A stretch of 64,000 nucleotides of DNA from Muribaculaceae bacterium (GTDB taxonomy: Bacteria; Bacteroidota; Bacteroidia; Bacteroidales; Muribaculaceae), in assembly GCA_017427945.1 (NCBI GenBank), contig JAFRRT010000022.1, positions 1-64,000 on the forward strand, written 5' to 3'. The position numbers were made by a program, and so were the translations under genes. Below, piece by piece: positions 48,617-57,691 of the stretch. The first letter of the stretch is position 1. Each line of letters opens with the position of its first letter. The notes under the pieces were generated by a model that saw only the letters and a list, made by a program, of their open reading frames with translations, was not told the DNA's origin and searched no databases.

Positions 48617-51448
48617 TTACTCCTCAGGGAGCATGACAACCTCTACCTTGTTGCCTGCCGACATGAGCTGACGAGCAAAGGCAGCAATGCTTTCGGGAGT
48701 CTGGTCGTTGACGATCTTCTCAAAACCGGTGTGACCATCATAGCCAGTGAACAGATAGTTGTGAATCTGGCTCAACCAGTAACCGTTCTCCTTGAGTTCG
48801 GTGGTGTGGTCCTTGATGAAGAGTTCCTTGATCTCCTTAAGGGTGGTCGGGTCGATTTTGTTGCAAGCCTCAACCATCTCCTCGTTCATGATCTTCAAGG
48901 CTACATCGGCAAACTCAGGCTTCATCGGGCAGGAAGCCTTCACAGCGGTGAAGTAGTTGTTGCCCTCGTAGGTGGACCAGCCGCGAGCACCAGCCGAATA
49001 GGCAGCACCTGCATCCTCACGGATCTTCTGCAGATAGATTTTGCTCAGTACCTGACCCAGGATGTTGGCCTTAAGCTGATTCTCCAGGGTGTAAGGCGTA
49101 GTGGCATCATACCAGTAGATTTGAGCCATGGCCTTAGGAGTCTCGCTCTTGCGGGTGAAGTGGGTAATGGTCTGGCCTACAGGGTGAGTAGCTACATTCA
49201 CAAAGTTGGACTGTTTGCCCTTCTTGCCAGGTAGGCTGGCGATGTACTGCTCGATATAGGGACGGATGACAGCCTCGTCAAAGGCACCCACAAAGATGAA
49301 GGTGTAGTTGGCGGCGTTTGCAAGGCGCTCCTTGGCAATCTCGAGCATGCGGTCCTGATTGATCTGATCCAAATAGCTGATATCGAAGGGCCTGTCACGC
49401 CAGTCGTGGTTAGCGAGGATGTAGTTGACAGAATCCTCAAAGACATTCTCGGGATCGAGGTTCCTGTTCTTAAGCATGGTCTCAACCTGACCCTTGATCA
49501 TGTTGAAGCTCTTCTCATCCTTACGCATGTCGGTGAAGTTGAGATAGGTGAGCTGGAACAAGGTCTCCAGGTCCTTAACGGTGGACTGACCGCTGAGTTC
49601 GTCCTCATAGGTATCCATCGAGAACATCACGCTGGCCTGCTTGCCGGCGAGCGCCTTCTGCAACTCGGTGTAGGAGAATTCTCCCAGACCGCTCATCATC
49701 GTAGCCAGGGGCAGCAACTCGGTGTTCGCCCAATCCTTCTCGCCGTAGAGCGAAGAGCCACCACGTTGGAAGGCATTCATGCGAATCTCGTTCTCCTTGA
49801 AATCGGTCTTCTTGAGGATGACGCGGGCACCATTGCTCAGCTCAAGCTCCTTATAGTCAAACTGGCTGTTGTAGGTCTCCTTTTTGATCTTGCCGGGCTT
49901 GGGCAGCTTAGCAATCAGGGGCTCCTGCTTCACGTTATCGACAAATGCCTCGACCTGGGCGTTAATACCAGCATCAACGGCAGCTTTCAGGCTCTCGGGG
50001 GTGGGATAAACGGCACCGTCCTTCTCCTGGTTGAAGTTCATCACAACGAGGTTCTCACCGGTGGTGGTGATGAAGCCGGGAAGCATCTGGTTAACGAGGT
50101 CAACGGGAAGCATGGGCACATACTGGCTCATGAGTTCATATTCCTGCTCAATCGAAGGCATGGGCTCGTTGTCCAGATAGTTGCGGTAGTACTGTGCGGC
50201 AAGACGTGCGTTGGAAATCTTGTTGCGCTCGTTGTACTGCTTTTCCAGACGGCTCAGGTACTCTTCCTTGGCACGGTCATACTCGGTAGTGGTAAAGCCG
50301 TACTTTGCAGCACGCATAGCCTCGGCGATGACAGCCTCGGTAGCGGCCTCGGCCATACCCTCCTTGGGCAAAATACCCAACGTGAAGGCATCTACAACAT
50401 TGGTCAGCAGATAACCGCCGTCATAGGCTGAAGCCTGGATATAGGGGCAGTCGGGCTCCTGAGCCTTTTCGCTCAGACGCTCGTTAAGCATGCTGCCCAT
50501 CATCTCCTTGGCAAAGTCGATGATCATGTACATCTGGTCGCCCTTGATTTCCTTGGGCATGGCTTCATGCTTGAACATCACCATGATCTGGCTGTACTGC
50601 TGCTCCTTGTCCTTGTCCACCACGATGATGGGCTGCTCGTTGTCGGGCACGGGCTCGTCAACCACCTGAGCGGCGTTGGGATCAAGAACACAGTCCTTGA
50701 AGAGCTCCTTGATCTGGGCCTCGATGTGGTCCACATCAACGTCACCAACGATAACCAGAGCCTGGTTGTCGGGGCGATACCACTTGTGGTAGTAGTCGCG
50801 CAACTCGTTATACTTGAAGTTGTCCACAACCTCCATCAGACCGATGGGCATGCGCTTGCCATACTTCGAGTCGGGATACAGAGCCTCGAGCTGGTTCTCA
50901 AGCATGCGCTGCTGGGCAGTGCGACGCAGGCGCCACTCCTCGTGGATCACACCACGCTCCTTGTCGATCTCCTCGTCGGTAAGCAACAGGCCGTTGCTCC
51001 AGTCCTTGAGGATGAGCAAGCAAGAGTCGATAGCGCTCTGACGCGTGCTCGGCACATCGTTGATGTTGTAAACGGTCTCGGCAATGCTGGTATAGGCGTT
51101 CAAGTCCTTACCAAAGGCGACACCCAGCGAACGGGTATAGTCAATGATGCTGTTGCCCTCGCCGTTGAAGTGTTCACTGCCGTTGAAGGCCATGTGCTCC
51201 AGGAAGTGGGCAAGACCACGCTGGCTCTCTTCCTCCTGAATAGAGCCCACACGCTGTGCAATGTAGAAGTTTACACGGTGCTCGGGATAGTCGTTGTGAC
51301 GGATGTAGTAGGTCAATCCGCAGTCCAACTTACCGACGCGTACGGCATCATCCACGGGGATGGGGCCCATCGACTGAGCCTTCATGTTGCCGGTGCTGAA
51401 TGCCATTAACATCAACAGCATTACAGCAAAGAATTTTTTCATCTTCAT
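48617..51448 (-). CDS. large exported M16 zinc peptidase (PqqL-like)
   Basis: A 943-residue exported peptidase with a signal peptide (about 1-24) and two M16 pairs. The catalytic motif is His81-Phe-Leu-Glu84-His85 in LAHFLEHMAFNGSEHF; the third ligand is in the ERGVIHEEWR segment (164-173). The second pair starts near 510 (FDYKELELSNGARVILKKTDF) and lacks HxxEH. Length and layout match periplasmic PqqL-like proteases, which degrade imported or misplaced peptides. The gene has its own promoter and terminator. Confidence 0.93.
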   Translation of the reverse strand: MKMKKFFAVMLLMLMAFSTGNMKAQSMGPIPVDDAVRVGKLDCGLTYYIRHNDYPEHRVNFYIAQRVGSIQEEESQRGLAHFLEHMAFNGSEHFNGEGNSIIDYTRSLGVAFGKDLNAYTSIAETVYNINDVPSTRQSAIDSCLLILKDWSNGLLLTDEEIDKERGVIHEEWRLRRTAQQRMLENQLEALYPDSKYGKRMPIGLMEVVDNFKYNELRDYYHKWYRPDNQALVIVGDVDVDHIEAQIKELFKDCVLDPNAAQVVDEPVPDNEQPIIVVDKDKEQQYSQIMVMFKHEAMPKEIKGDQMYMIIDFAKEMMGSMLNERLSEKAQEPDCPYIQASAYDGGYLLTNVVDAFTLGILPKEGMAEAATEAVIAEAMRAAKYGFTTTEYDRAKEEYLSRLEKQYNERNKISNARLAAQYYRNYLDNEPMPSIEQEYELMSQYVPMLPVDLVNQMLPGFITTTGENLVVMNFNQEKDGAVYPTPESLKAAVDAGINAQVEAFVDNVKQEPLIAKLPKPGKIKKETYNSQFDYKELELSNGARVILKKTDFKENEIRMNAFQRGGSSLYGEKDWANTELLPLATMMSGLGEFSYTELQKALAGKQASVMFSMDTYEDELSGQSTVKDLETLFQLTYLNFTDMRKDEKSFNMIKGQVETMLKNRNLDPENVFEDSVNYILANHDWRDRPFDISYLDQINQDRMLEIAKERLANAANYTFIFVGAFDEAVIRPYIEQYIASLPGKKGKQSNFVNVATHPVGQTITHFTRKSETPKAMAQIYWYDATTPYTLENQLKANILGQVLSKIYLQKIREDAGAAYSAGARGWSTYEGNNYFTAVKASCPMKPEFADVALKIMNEEMVEACNKIDPTTLKEIKELFIKDHTTELKENGYWLSQIHNYLFTGYDGHTGFEKIVNDQTPESIAAFARQLMSAGNKVEVVMLPEE

Positions 51449-51565
51449 GTGGTTAAAAAATTGGTTTTATAAAAAGTGATTTATACTGTTATTTCTATTG
51501 AGTTAGACGTCATTTGGGCCTGGAAGGTTGCAGCGCAAAAGCGTCGAACCGACCTAACTAACCTG

Positions 51566-51573
51566 CAAAGATA
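51566..51573 (-). promoter_or_regulatory. -7 box of large M16 gene
   Basis: TATCTTTG on the minus strand; the leader would be about 110 nt. The rest of the gap 51574-51830 holds no gene; it contains a 7-3-7 palindrome GGTCAAG-TTC-CTTGACC (51622-51638) and a structured GC-rich stretch (51765-51798) that may end the small gene at 51831. Confidence 0.45.
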
Positions 51574-51830
51574 GTCTTTTTTTTAATATGTGGCTGATTT
51601 TGCGTCAGTTTTTGTTAACCCGGTCAAGTTCCTTGACCTCACGGTGAATTTTGATGATGTATCCATTATCTTGAGTGCTTTAAATTGTTTTGTTTGTCCT
51701 TTAGACGCATGAGTGCTATGAAAAACTACATACCGGAGCAGAAAAAATCGTTGTCTTACACAGACAGGGCCACAGCTCCAAGTTGGCCGTGACCCTGCAA
51801 TAAGTTGTTACAATAGATAGAAAGAACAGT

Positions 51831-52067
51831 TCAACAAATTTGACCGAAGTCAAATTCCCTCCATTGATTCTTCTTGTGCTGACGGTCAATCTTCATCCAA
51901 GTGATGCGGATGAAGCAGGAGCCGCCAATACCCATGAGTGCGATGCCTACAGTCATAAGCGCTGCCATGAGCCAACCTACAGGGCATGCAAGGGCACCGG
52001 CGACGAACATCAACGCACCGCTGCACAGTGCGACGATAGTGTTCTTGAAATTAATGTTAGCATCCAT
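51831..52067 (-). CDS. small two-TM membrane protein
   Basis: A 78-residue protein with two hydrophobic segments (about 10-28 and 31-53) rich in Gly and Ala, followed by a charged tail (KIDRQHKKNQWREFDFG). I do not recognise a family. Its reality is supported by an ideal promoter just upstream (52120-52150). It is apparently monocistronic. Confidence 0.65.
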   Translation of the reverse strand: MDANINFKNTIVALCSGALMFVAGALACPVGWLMAALMTVGIALMGIGGSCFIRITWMKIDRQHKKNQWREFDFGQIC

Positions 52068-52119
52068 AACGATAAATGTTTAGATATTAAATAATCTTGC
52101 CTGTTTGGCATTGTCGATG

Positions 52120-52150
52120 CAAAAGTATTGACACTACATGTGCTTGTCAA
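52120..52150 (-). promoter_or_regulatory. promoter of the small membrane protein gene
   Basis: TTG (52148-52150), 20 nt and TACTTTTG (52120-52127) on the minus strand form an ideal pair. Confidence 0.7.
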
Positions 52151-52264
52151 GGTTTTAGGTGCAAAAAAGCGCAATTGTCAAAAATTTTTACGCTAAAGTG
52201 TCTATTTTTTTGACACTTGAACGGCCCTCGGGTTTAAAAAGTCACCTGTGAAAACTAAAAAAAA

Positions 52265-52292
52265 GGCCGCAAACCACCGAGGGCTTGCGGCC
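52265..52292 (-). terminator. terminator of the T9SS cargo gene
   Basis: On the minus strand GGCCGCAA pairs with TTGCGGCC across a 12-base loop, followed by eight T. Confidence 0.85.
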
Positions 52293-52319
52293 ATGAAACG
52301 CATGATGATTAAAATGGCA

Positions 52320-55300
52320 TTATCGGCCTATGCTCACCTTTGCCGTTTTGACAGCGCCGGCACCCATACCTTGCACGATGTAGATGCCACGCGACAGATG
52401 TGACAGGCCAACAACTTGTTTGCCTGTAGCAACGACCTGTCCATGGAGGTTATAGACGGTGATTGAACCAGGGAAGATTACCTCCTTGCCGTTGATAACA
52501 ATCGCGGGTGCATTGTCATCAAAGTTCTCGACAACGGTTGTCTGGTCTTCTGTAACATCGGTGTCGGTGATAGTGAAATAGTAATCACGGTCGGCAACGA
52601 TATCGTAGTCAGGCAATTGCAAACCATTATTCCAGTTGTTGAAAATCAGGTGATAGTTACCGCTCGTAGCATCCAGCAGGAAGACCTTGTAGTTGACATC
52701 ACCCACGATAGAGTCACCCACACTGGCTTCGCCGGGCCATGCACCGAAGAGTTCACTATCGCCCCAGGCATACAGTCCCAATGCATCCCAGCCTGTCCTG
52801 TCGTTGACAAAGATATAGTGAGCTGCTGCGGGAATCTTGGGCAATTCGCCCGAAATGCTGAAGTCATCAATACCCAGCGCCATAGCACCCTGTGCAGCAT
52901 CGCCGCTGGCAACGCTGATGTTCCAAGCCAGATAGAGGTCACAGCCACGGGCCATCTTGGTGCCGAGCACACCGCTCACGGGAACAGTCTCGCCAGGCAC
53001 TTCGTCATAACCGATAGTCTCGCTGTCGGGTGCGAAATAAGTATAGAAATCGTTGCCGGCACTGGTCCAGTTGCGTCCGTCGATGGAATAGTAGAGTTGC
53101 ACGGCAAAGCCGGCACTGTTGTTACCCTTACGGTACTTCTCGATATTGTAAGCCACATTGACATTCTCGATGTTCTTGGCGCCAGTGTTAAGCAAGTGGG
53201 CATACACGTTGACGCAACGCGTGCCGCCTGCAACGCCTGTCGAAATACCGCCTAGAGCACGGTCATCGCCCAGGTTGTCACCGAAGTTCCATGTACCGTT
53301 CTTGGCATTGCTGGGCAGGCTCACACCGCCGCTGTACATCGTCTGGTCATCGGCCTGGTCGTAACGGCCCACGGTGCGCGGAGCAGTGAGGATGCGGTCG
53401 ATACGCCAACCCTCAGGCAGCGTGGCAGTTGCCTCGTCACCCATGATATCAAACGTCTCGTTGGCGCTCAGCGTTGTCTCGTTGAGTTCGATGGCGGGAT
53501 AGGTCACTACCTCGGTCAAGGCTGTTGCCACCTTGACGGTAGCATTCTGGGTGAAGCTGCCGGTCGTGGCGGTTACGGTAAATTCGCCATTGGTGCCATT
53601 GCTGGTGAACACTTGATCGGCATCGATTTCACCGCCGTCGTTCAAGGTCATCACAACAGGCTCGGGAGCCTCAATCTCCATGCCGAACTGGTCACGCACA
53701 GTCACCTTGTAATGCACCTGGCCTGCGGTGTGGTCCACATAGTTGGTAAAACCGTTCAGGGCACGGCTCGCATAGCCACGCATGGCGGCTGCATCGGCAG
53801 CGCTCAAGTCACTGGGTGCCCACGTGATATCCATCGGGTCAACGCCAAAGATAAGACCGTACTCCATTGCGGCTGCCATGTAGGTCGCCTTGAGTGTCGG
53901 GTGGCGGTCATCGAGGAACCACGTCAGCGTTCCGGCGCTGCCCTCCAGGTCATAAACCTCCTGATAGGCCACGCCCACGGGACACAGCGTCACACCCAAA
54001 TCAAGTGCCACATCCTGGTAGTTCTTGACAAAGGTGGCATTGAAGGCCGTATAGTTCTCCCAGTCGCCGCTGTAGGCCCAGTTGACAGGCACGATGATGA
54101 TGGCATTGGGGTTGGGGCAATAGTCACGGATGTAGTCCACCCAACGCTTCACGTTGGCGCGGAAGGTCTCGATATCGGTACGGGGCAGCGAACTCTGCTC
54201 CTGCAGGATGATGTGGCTCCATGCCTCGCTGCGCACGAGCATCTTGGCACCGGGGTTACCGTCCTCGGCCACGCCGTCGCCCTCATCCCAGTGGGTCTTG
54301 AGGGACTTGCCCAGCAGGGTGTGCTTGGTCCAGTTGGCATCCTTGCCCATGGCTGCAGCTATGCCGTTGAATACAGCATCCTGGTCATTGTAATAGATGA
54401 GGCTGTTGTTCAGCGAGAGCACCTTGACCTGCTCGGGCAACTCGGGCACGAGCACCACATCGGCAGGCTGCAACGTCATCGTGGTGGGGGTCGATGCGGC
54501 CAACGTGAGGCTGTACTCGCCCGTTTCGAGGTTGAAAGTCACATCATAGGTGCCCGGTGCGGTCGAAACCTTACCTGTGGCTCCCTTGATAAGCGTGCCA
54601 CTGGTATTGTCGCCCGTGAGGTCGCTCTCGGCGCCCCAAACGCCACCCATACCCAGGCGCTGATAGATGCGCCAATGGCTGTAACCGTCGCCCACGGCAG
54701 GCATCGTCACCTGGCCCTGGAAGGTCTTTCCGTCCACGAGGTCCAGTTTGCCCGAAGCGTCCATATAGTTCCAGCCGTTGTTGTCACCGATGACATAAAC
54801 CGCGGTCAGTCCCGTATCATCGTCATCACTCTCGAGCAGCAAGGTCGCCGTGCCGTTGTTGATATTGAGCACGATGCGCTTGCACACATAGGTGTTGCCG
54901 CCACAAGAGATATTGTCATTGGTTCCCAGCACGAGGGAGTAAGGAACATCCATCTGGGCACTGCTGCCGTTGCTGCCGTAATTGCAGGCGCTGGTCCAGC
55001 CCGAGTCGGCCACCTTGAACTGGCCGCTCAGCGTCTTGTCATAGAGCACATAGGTGCCACCGCCCTTGTCACTGAATTCCCAGTCGCTGACGGCACCCCA
55101 GCTGTTCACCTCGCCACGCAAATAGATGCCCGAGGCGACAAAGGGAGGACGCGAGGGATCAACATAGCCCTCATAGTTCTCGGGGTCGCTGATTTCGGTG
55201 ATTTCCTCCTTGGTCAGGCACAAGTAATAGTCACGATTGGCAGTAATGCCGGTCGTCAAGTTGTTGGCATTGCCATCGGTAAAGGTGAGCGTGTGCTCAT

Positions 55301-56213
55301 TTCCATCCATATCAAGCGACCACACCTTGTAGGTCACACCATTGATGACGGCGCTGCTGCCTGGCAGTTGGGCCTCGGCACCATCCATGGCCATGTACAG
55401 ATTGCTCCACTTGGTAACATCCTCGACATAGATGTAGCAGGACTGGTCTTGAGAGGCAAAGGTCGCGTCGATGACCACATTGTCAATCGACAAACCCATC
55501 GCCTTGTTGGGACTGCTGCCGCTGGCAACGCTGATGTTCCAAGCCAGATACAGGTCACTGCCTGCGGCAATGTCAACCATGATCTGCTTGCCTGCCACCG
55601 GTGTGGTGCTGATGGGAACAACCGCCGCGCCTGCCGTAGCGGCATCGGGGGCGAAGAAATTGTAGAAGTCTTCACCGGCGTTGCTCCAAGTCATGCCATC
55701 GGTAGAGATGTAAAGCTGCACGGCAAAGCCGGCGGCATTGTCACCGTCGCGATACTTCTCGATGTCGTAATTGAGCGTGAGTTTGGTAACAGGCTCATCG
55801 CCGGCATTGCGCAAGCACGTCATCACGTTGATGCAACGTGTACCGCCATCGACCGTGGTCGAGAGTCCACCCACCGAGCAATCGCTGGGGTCACTGGTGG
55901 AGACGAAGTTCCAGGTGCCGTTCTTGGCATTGCTGGCAAGGCTCTCGCCGCCCGTGTACATGACCTCGGTTGATGCTGCGGCATAACTGCCCACCGTGCG
56001 GGGAGCGTTCATCTGCCGCTCGATGCGCCAGCCTTGAGGCATGACGAGCGTCGCGGCCTGGGCTTCACTGTCCCACATGCCGTCAAAGTTCTGAGTCACC
56101 TGCGGTGCCGCTGCCGTGAGCTGCAGCACATCCTGGGCGCTTGCCGTGCCGTACCACGCGCTTGCGAGCAACACAGCAACAGCCAGATTGAGGAAAAGAG
56201 ATAATTTTTTCAT
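52320..56213 (-). CDS. large T9SS cargo with SGNH esterase core and duplicated beta modules
   Basis: A 1297-residue exported protein. Order: signal peptide (1-26); beta module A1 (about 41-255); CBM26-like unit B1 (about 258-338); two SusE/F-like carbohydrate-binding units (about 362-462 and 470-572); an SGNH/DUF4886-type hydrolase (about 596-795) with likely Ser604 (LSLNNSL) and Asp768/His771 (LDDRHPT); an Ig-like domain (about 830-895); module A2 (about 920-1122); CBM26-like B2 (about 1131-1218, GLYAWGDSELFGAWPGE); and a type A T9SS sorting domain (about 1245-1297, ITVYNLHGQVVATG...LSRGIYIVQ). It probably removes acyl groups from a polysaccharide at the cell surface. A-B is an internal duplication. 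Confidence 0.85.
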   Translation of the reverse strand: MKKLSLFLNLAVAVLLASAWYGTASAQDVLQLTAAAPQVTQNFDGMWDSEAQAATLVMPQGWRIERQMNAPRTVGSYAAASTEVMYTGGESLASNAKNGTWNFVSTSDPSDCSVGGLSTTVDGGTRCINVMTCLRNAGDEPVTKLTLNYDIEKYRDGDNAAGFAVQLYISTDGMTWSNAGEDFYNFFAPDAATAGAAVVPISTTPVAGKQIMVDIAAGSDLYLAWNISVASGSSPNKAMGLSIDNVVIDATFASQDQSCYIYVEDVTKWSNLYMAMDGAEAQLPGSSAVINGVTYKVWSLDMDGNEHTLTFTDGNANNLTTGITANRDYYLCLTKEEITEISDPENYEGYVDPSRPPFVASGIYLRGEVNSWGAVSDWEFSDKGGGTYVLYDKTLSGQFKVADSGWTSACNYGSNGSSAQMDVPYSLVLGTNDNISCGGNTYVCKRIVLNINNGTATLLLESDDDDTGLTAVYVIGDNNGWNYMDASGKLDLVDGKTFQGQVTMPAVGDGYSHWRIYQRLGMGGVWGAESDLTGDNTSGTLIKGATGKVSTAPGTYDVTFNLETGEYSLTLAASTPTTMTLQPADVVLVPELPEQVKVLSLNNSLIYYNDQDAVFNGIAAAMGKDANWTKHTLLGKSLKTHWDEGDGVAEDGNPGAKMLVRSEAWSHIILQEQSSLPRTDIETFRANVKRWVDYIRDYCPNPNAIIIVPVNWAYSGDWENYTAFNATFVKNYQDVALDLGVTLCPVGVAYQEVYDLEGSAGTLTWFLDDRHPTLKATYMAAAMEYGLIFGVDPMDITWAPSDLSAADAAAMRGYASRALNGFTNYVDHTAGQVHYKVTVRDQFGMEIEAPEPVVMTLNDGGEIDADQVFTSNGTNGEFTVTATTGSFTQNATVKVATALTEVVTYPAIELNETTLSANETFDIMGDEATATLPEGWRIDRILTAPRTVGRYDQADDQTMYSGGVSLPSNAKNGTWNFGDNLGDDRALGGISTGVAGGTRCVNVYAHLLNTGAKNIENVNVAYNIEKYRKGNNSAGFAVQLYYSIDGRNWTSAGNDFYTYFAPDSETIGYDEVPGETVPVSGVLGTKMARGCDLYLAWNISVASGDAAQGAMALGIDDFSISGELPKIPAAAHYIFVNDRTGWDALGLYAWGDSELFGAWPGEASVGDSIVGDVNYKVFLLDATSGNYHLIFNNWNNGLQLPDYDIVADRDYYFTITDTDVTEDQTTVVENFDDNAPAIVINGKEVIFPGSITVYNLHGQVVATGKQVVGLSHLSRGIYIVQGMGAGAVKTAKVSIGR

Positions 56214-56412
56214 TTTGGTTATTATTTATAGATACTAAGTTGTTGCAAGGGTTAAATGTTCAAGAAGGCTTTGAATGAGAACACAAAAAACCAACTTTTG
56301 GCAAATATCGGCAAAACTATTGAAATGAGCAAACAGTTCCTCGCAAATGTGCTCACAATCATGGTAAAACATAGGTCAGACAGGATGGCCGCGTTGACGT
56401 ATAAACAATGAG

Positions 56413-56440
56413 CCCTGACTTAGCAACAGCTAAATCAGGG
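56413..56440 (-). terminator. terminator of the ECF sigma / four-TM operon
   Basis: CCCTGA(C)TTAGC pairs with GCTAA(A)TCAGGG around AACA, with one mismatch. T-rich sequence follows on the minus strand. Confidence 0.6.
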
Positions 56441-56468
56441 TCCATTTATGCCTGCGAGTACGGGGCGC

Positions 56469-57089
56469 TTAGTGTTCGCCGACAAACTCGTTGATTTGGT
56501 CAATCATCTCGTCGTTGGTGCGCTGCAACTTGTGATAGTAGTGCAGTCCTATGGCCAAGCCGATACCACCGCCAATCACCATTGAAATAAGGACAAGGAC
56601 GAGGAATGATTTCATGCCAGTCTCGCCAATCTGGGGCTGTGATGTCCTGTAGATTTCATAGAAATACCATGGTATCCAAAACGCTATGGCACAGAACCCT
56701 ATAGTCAATTGTTTCCTGCGGTTCTTCTTCATCTGCCTGAGCTTGCGGGCGGTTTCCACCAGGTCGTCGGCCATGTGACTGATATTCATGCGATTGATGA
56801 AATACTCGGCCGTGAACGAGGCCAGGAAAATCAACAAGGTGAAGATGATGAACGGCCATGACATTCCCGATTGGGAGAAATTCCAAATCATGAACGGGAT
56901 AAACAGGCCTAAAATCAAGCAGTACCAGAACAGTGTGTGGTGAAGTCCTCTCATCTTGCCCTGGATGGTCTTCTTGACCAGTTCCTCGTTGAGGCGTCCC
57001 TGCTTGTCCACCTTTTCCTTGAGGGCGTTTATCTGCTGGCGCAAGTCATCGAGTTCAAACTCGTTGGTATTGTTCAAGTAGTTTTCCAT
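56469..57089 (-). CDS. four-TM protein with coiled-coil N-terminus, partner of ECF sigma
   Basis: A 206-residue inner-membrane protein with a helical, probably coiled-coil N-terminus (about 12-45, DLRQQINALKEKVDKQGRLN) and four TM helices (about 50-70, 78-98, 128-147, 163-187). I do not recognise the family. It starts 16 bases after the ECF sigma gene, the usual place of an anti-sigma factor; the cytoplasmic N-terminus could bind the sigma factor. This role is inferred from position alone. Confidence 0.65.
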   Translation of the reverse strand: MENYLNNTNEFELDDLRQQINALKEKVDKQGRLNEELVKKTIQGKMRGLHHTLFWYCLILGLFIPFMIWNFSQSGMSWPFIIFTLLIFLASFTAEYFINRMNISHMADDLVETARKLRQMKKNRRKQLTIGFCAIAFWIPWYFYEIYRTSQPQIGETGMKSFLVLVLISMVIGGGIGLAIGLHYYHKLQRTNDEMIDQINEFVGEH

Positions 57090-57105
57090 ATTGTCGTGTA
57101 GTTTT

Positions 57106-57579
57106 TTAGTTCATCTGTTTCAGTTGCTCCTTGATGCGGTAAAGCCGCACCGACACGTTCTTGACTTCGATGCCCACAATCTGGGCAATCTCCTGATAGC
57201 TCATGTTCTCGAGCCACAGCAAGACGATGGCCCTGTCGAAGGGTTGCAGCCGCTGGATGCGTGCATGCAGCATGTCGGTCTGGCGGTTGTCGGCGTCATT
57301 CTGGTCAAACAGGTTGATGCCCTCCATGAGCGGTTGAGTCTTACGGCTCTTTTTCTTGCGGTCGATAGAGATACAGGAGTTCAAGGTCACCTTGTAAATC
57401 CATGTCTTCAAGTCGCTCTTGCCCTGGAAAGAGGCGAATCCCTGCCATAACTTAATGAGCGCCTCCTGGAAGAGGTCATCGACCTCATCCTTGTCCTTAG
57501 AGAACATGTAGCACACCGTGTAGATGGTGCCCTTGTTCTCGCGAATAATTCGCCCAAATTCGGCTTCGTTCAATTCCAT
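57106..57579 (-). CDS. ECF sigma-70 factor
   Basis: A 157-residue alternative sigma factor. Region 2 (about 15-80) includes DEVDDLFQEALIKLWQGFASF and the -10 contact stretch KTWIYKVTLNSCIS; region 4 (about 105-157) holds the helix-turn-helix MSYQEIAQIVGIEVKNVSVRLYRIKEQL. It heads a two-gene operon with a four-TM protein. Its own promoter is not recognisable by the TAnnTTTG rule, so it may be self-regulated. Confidence 0.92.
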   Translation of the reverse strand: MELNEAEFGRIIRENKGTIYTVCYMFSKDKDEVDDLFQEALIKLWQGFASFQGKSDLKTWIYKVTLNSCISIDRKKKSRKTQPLMEGINLFDQNDADNRQTDMLHARIQRLQPFDRAIVLLWLENMSYQEIAQIVGIEVKNVSVRLYRIKEQLKQMN

Positions 57580-57691
57580 CGTTTTGATTTTTCTCCCCTT
57601 AGACGCAAGAGGTATCTAAAAAACTACACAATAATTTTATTTTTTAATTCGTGGCTTTAGGTTAATGCGAATGCCACCTAACAACTAATGC

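Noticed and set aside
53613-55973. 786-codon open frame on the plus strand opposite the T9SS cargo gene
   Set aside because: The minus strand encodes recognisable modules and a sorting domain. The antisense protein is His/Gly/Val-rich without structure signals.
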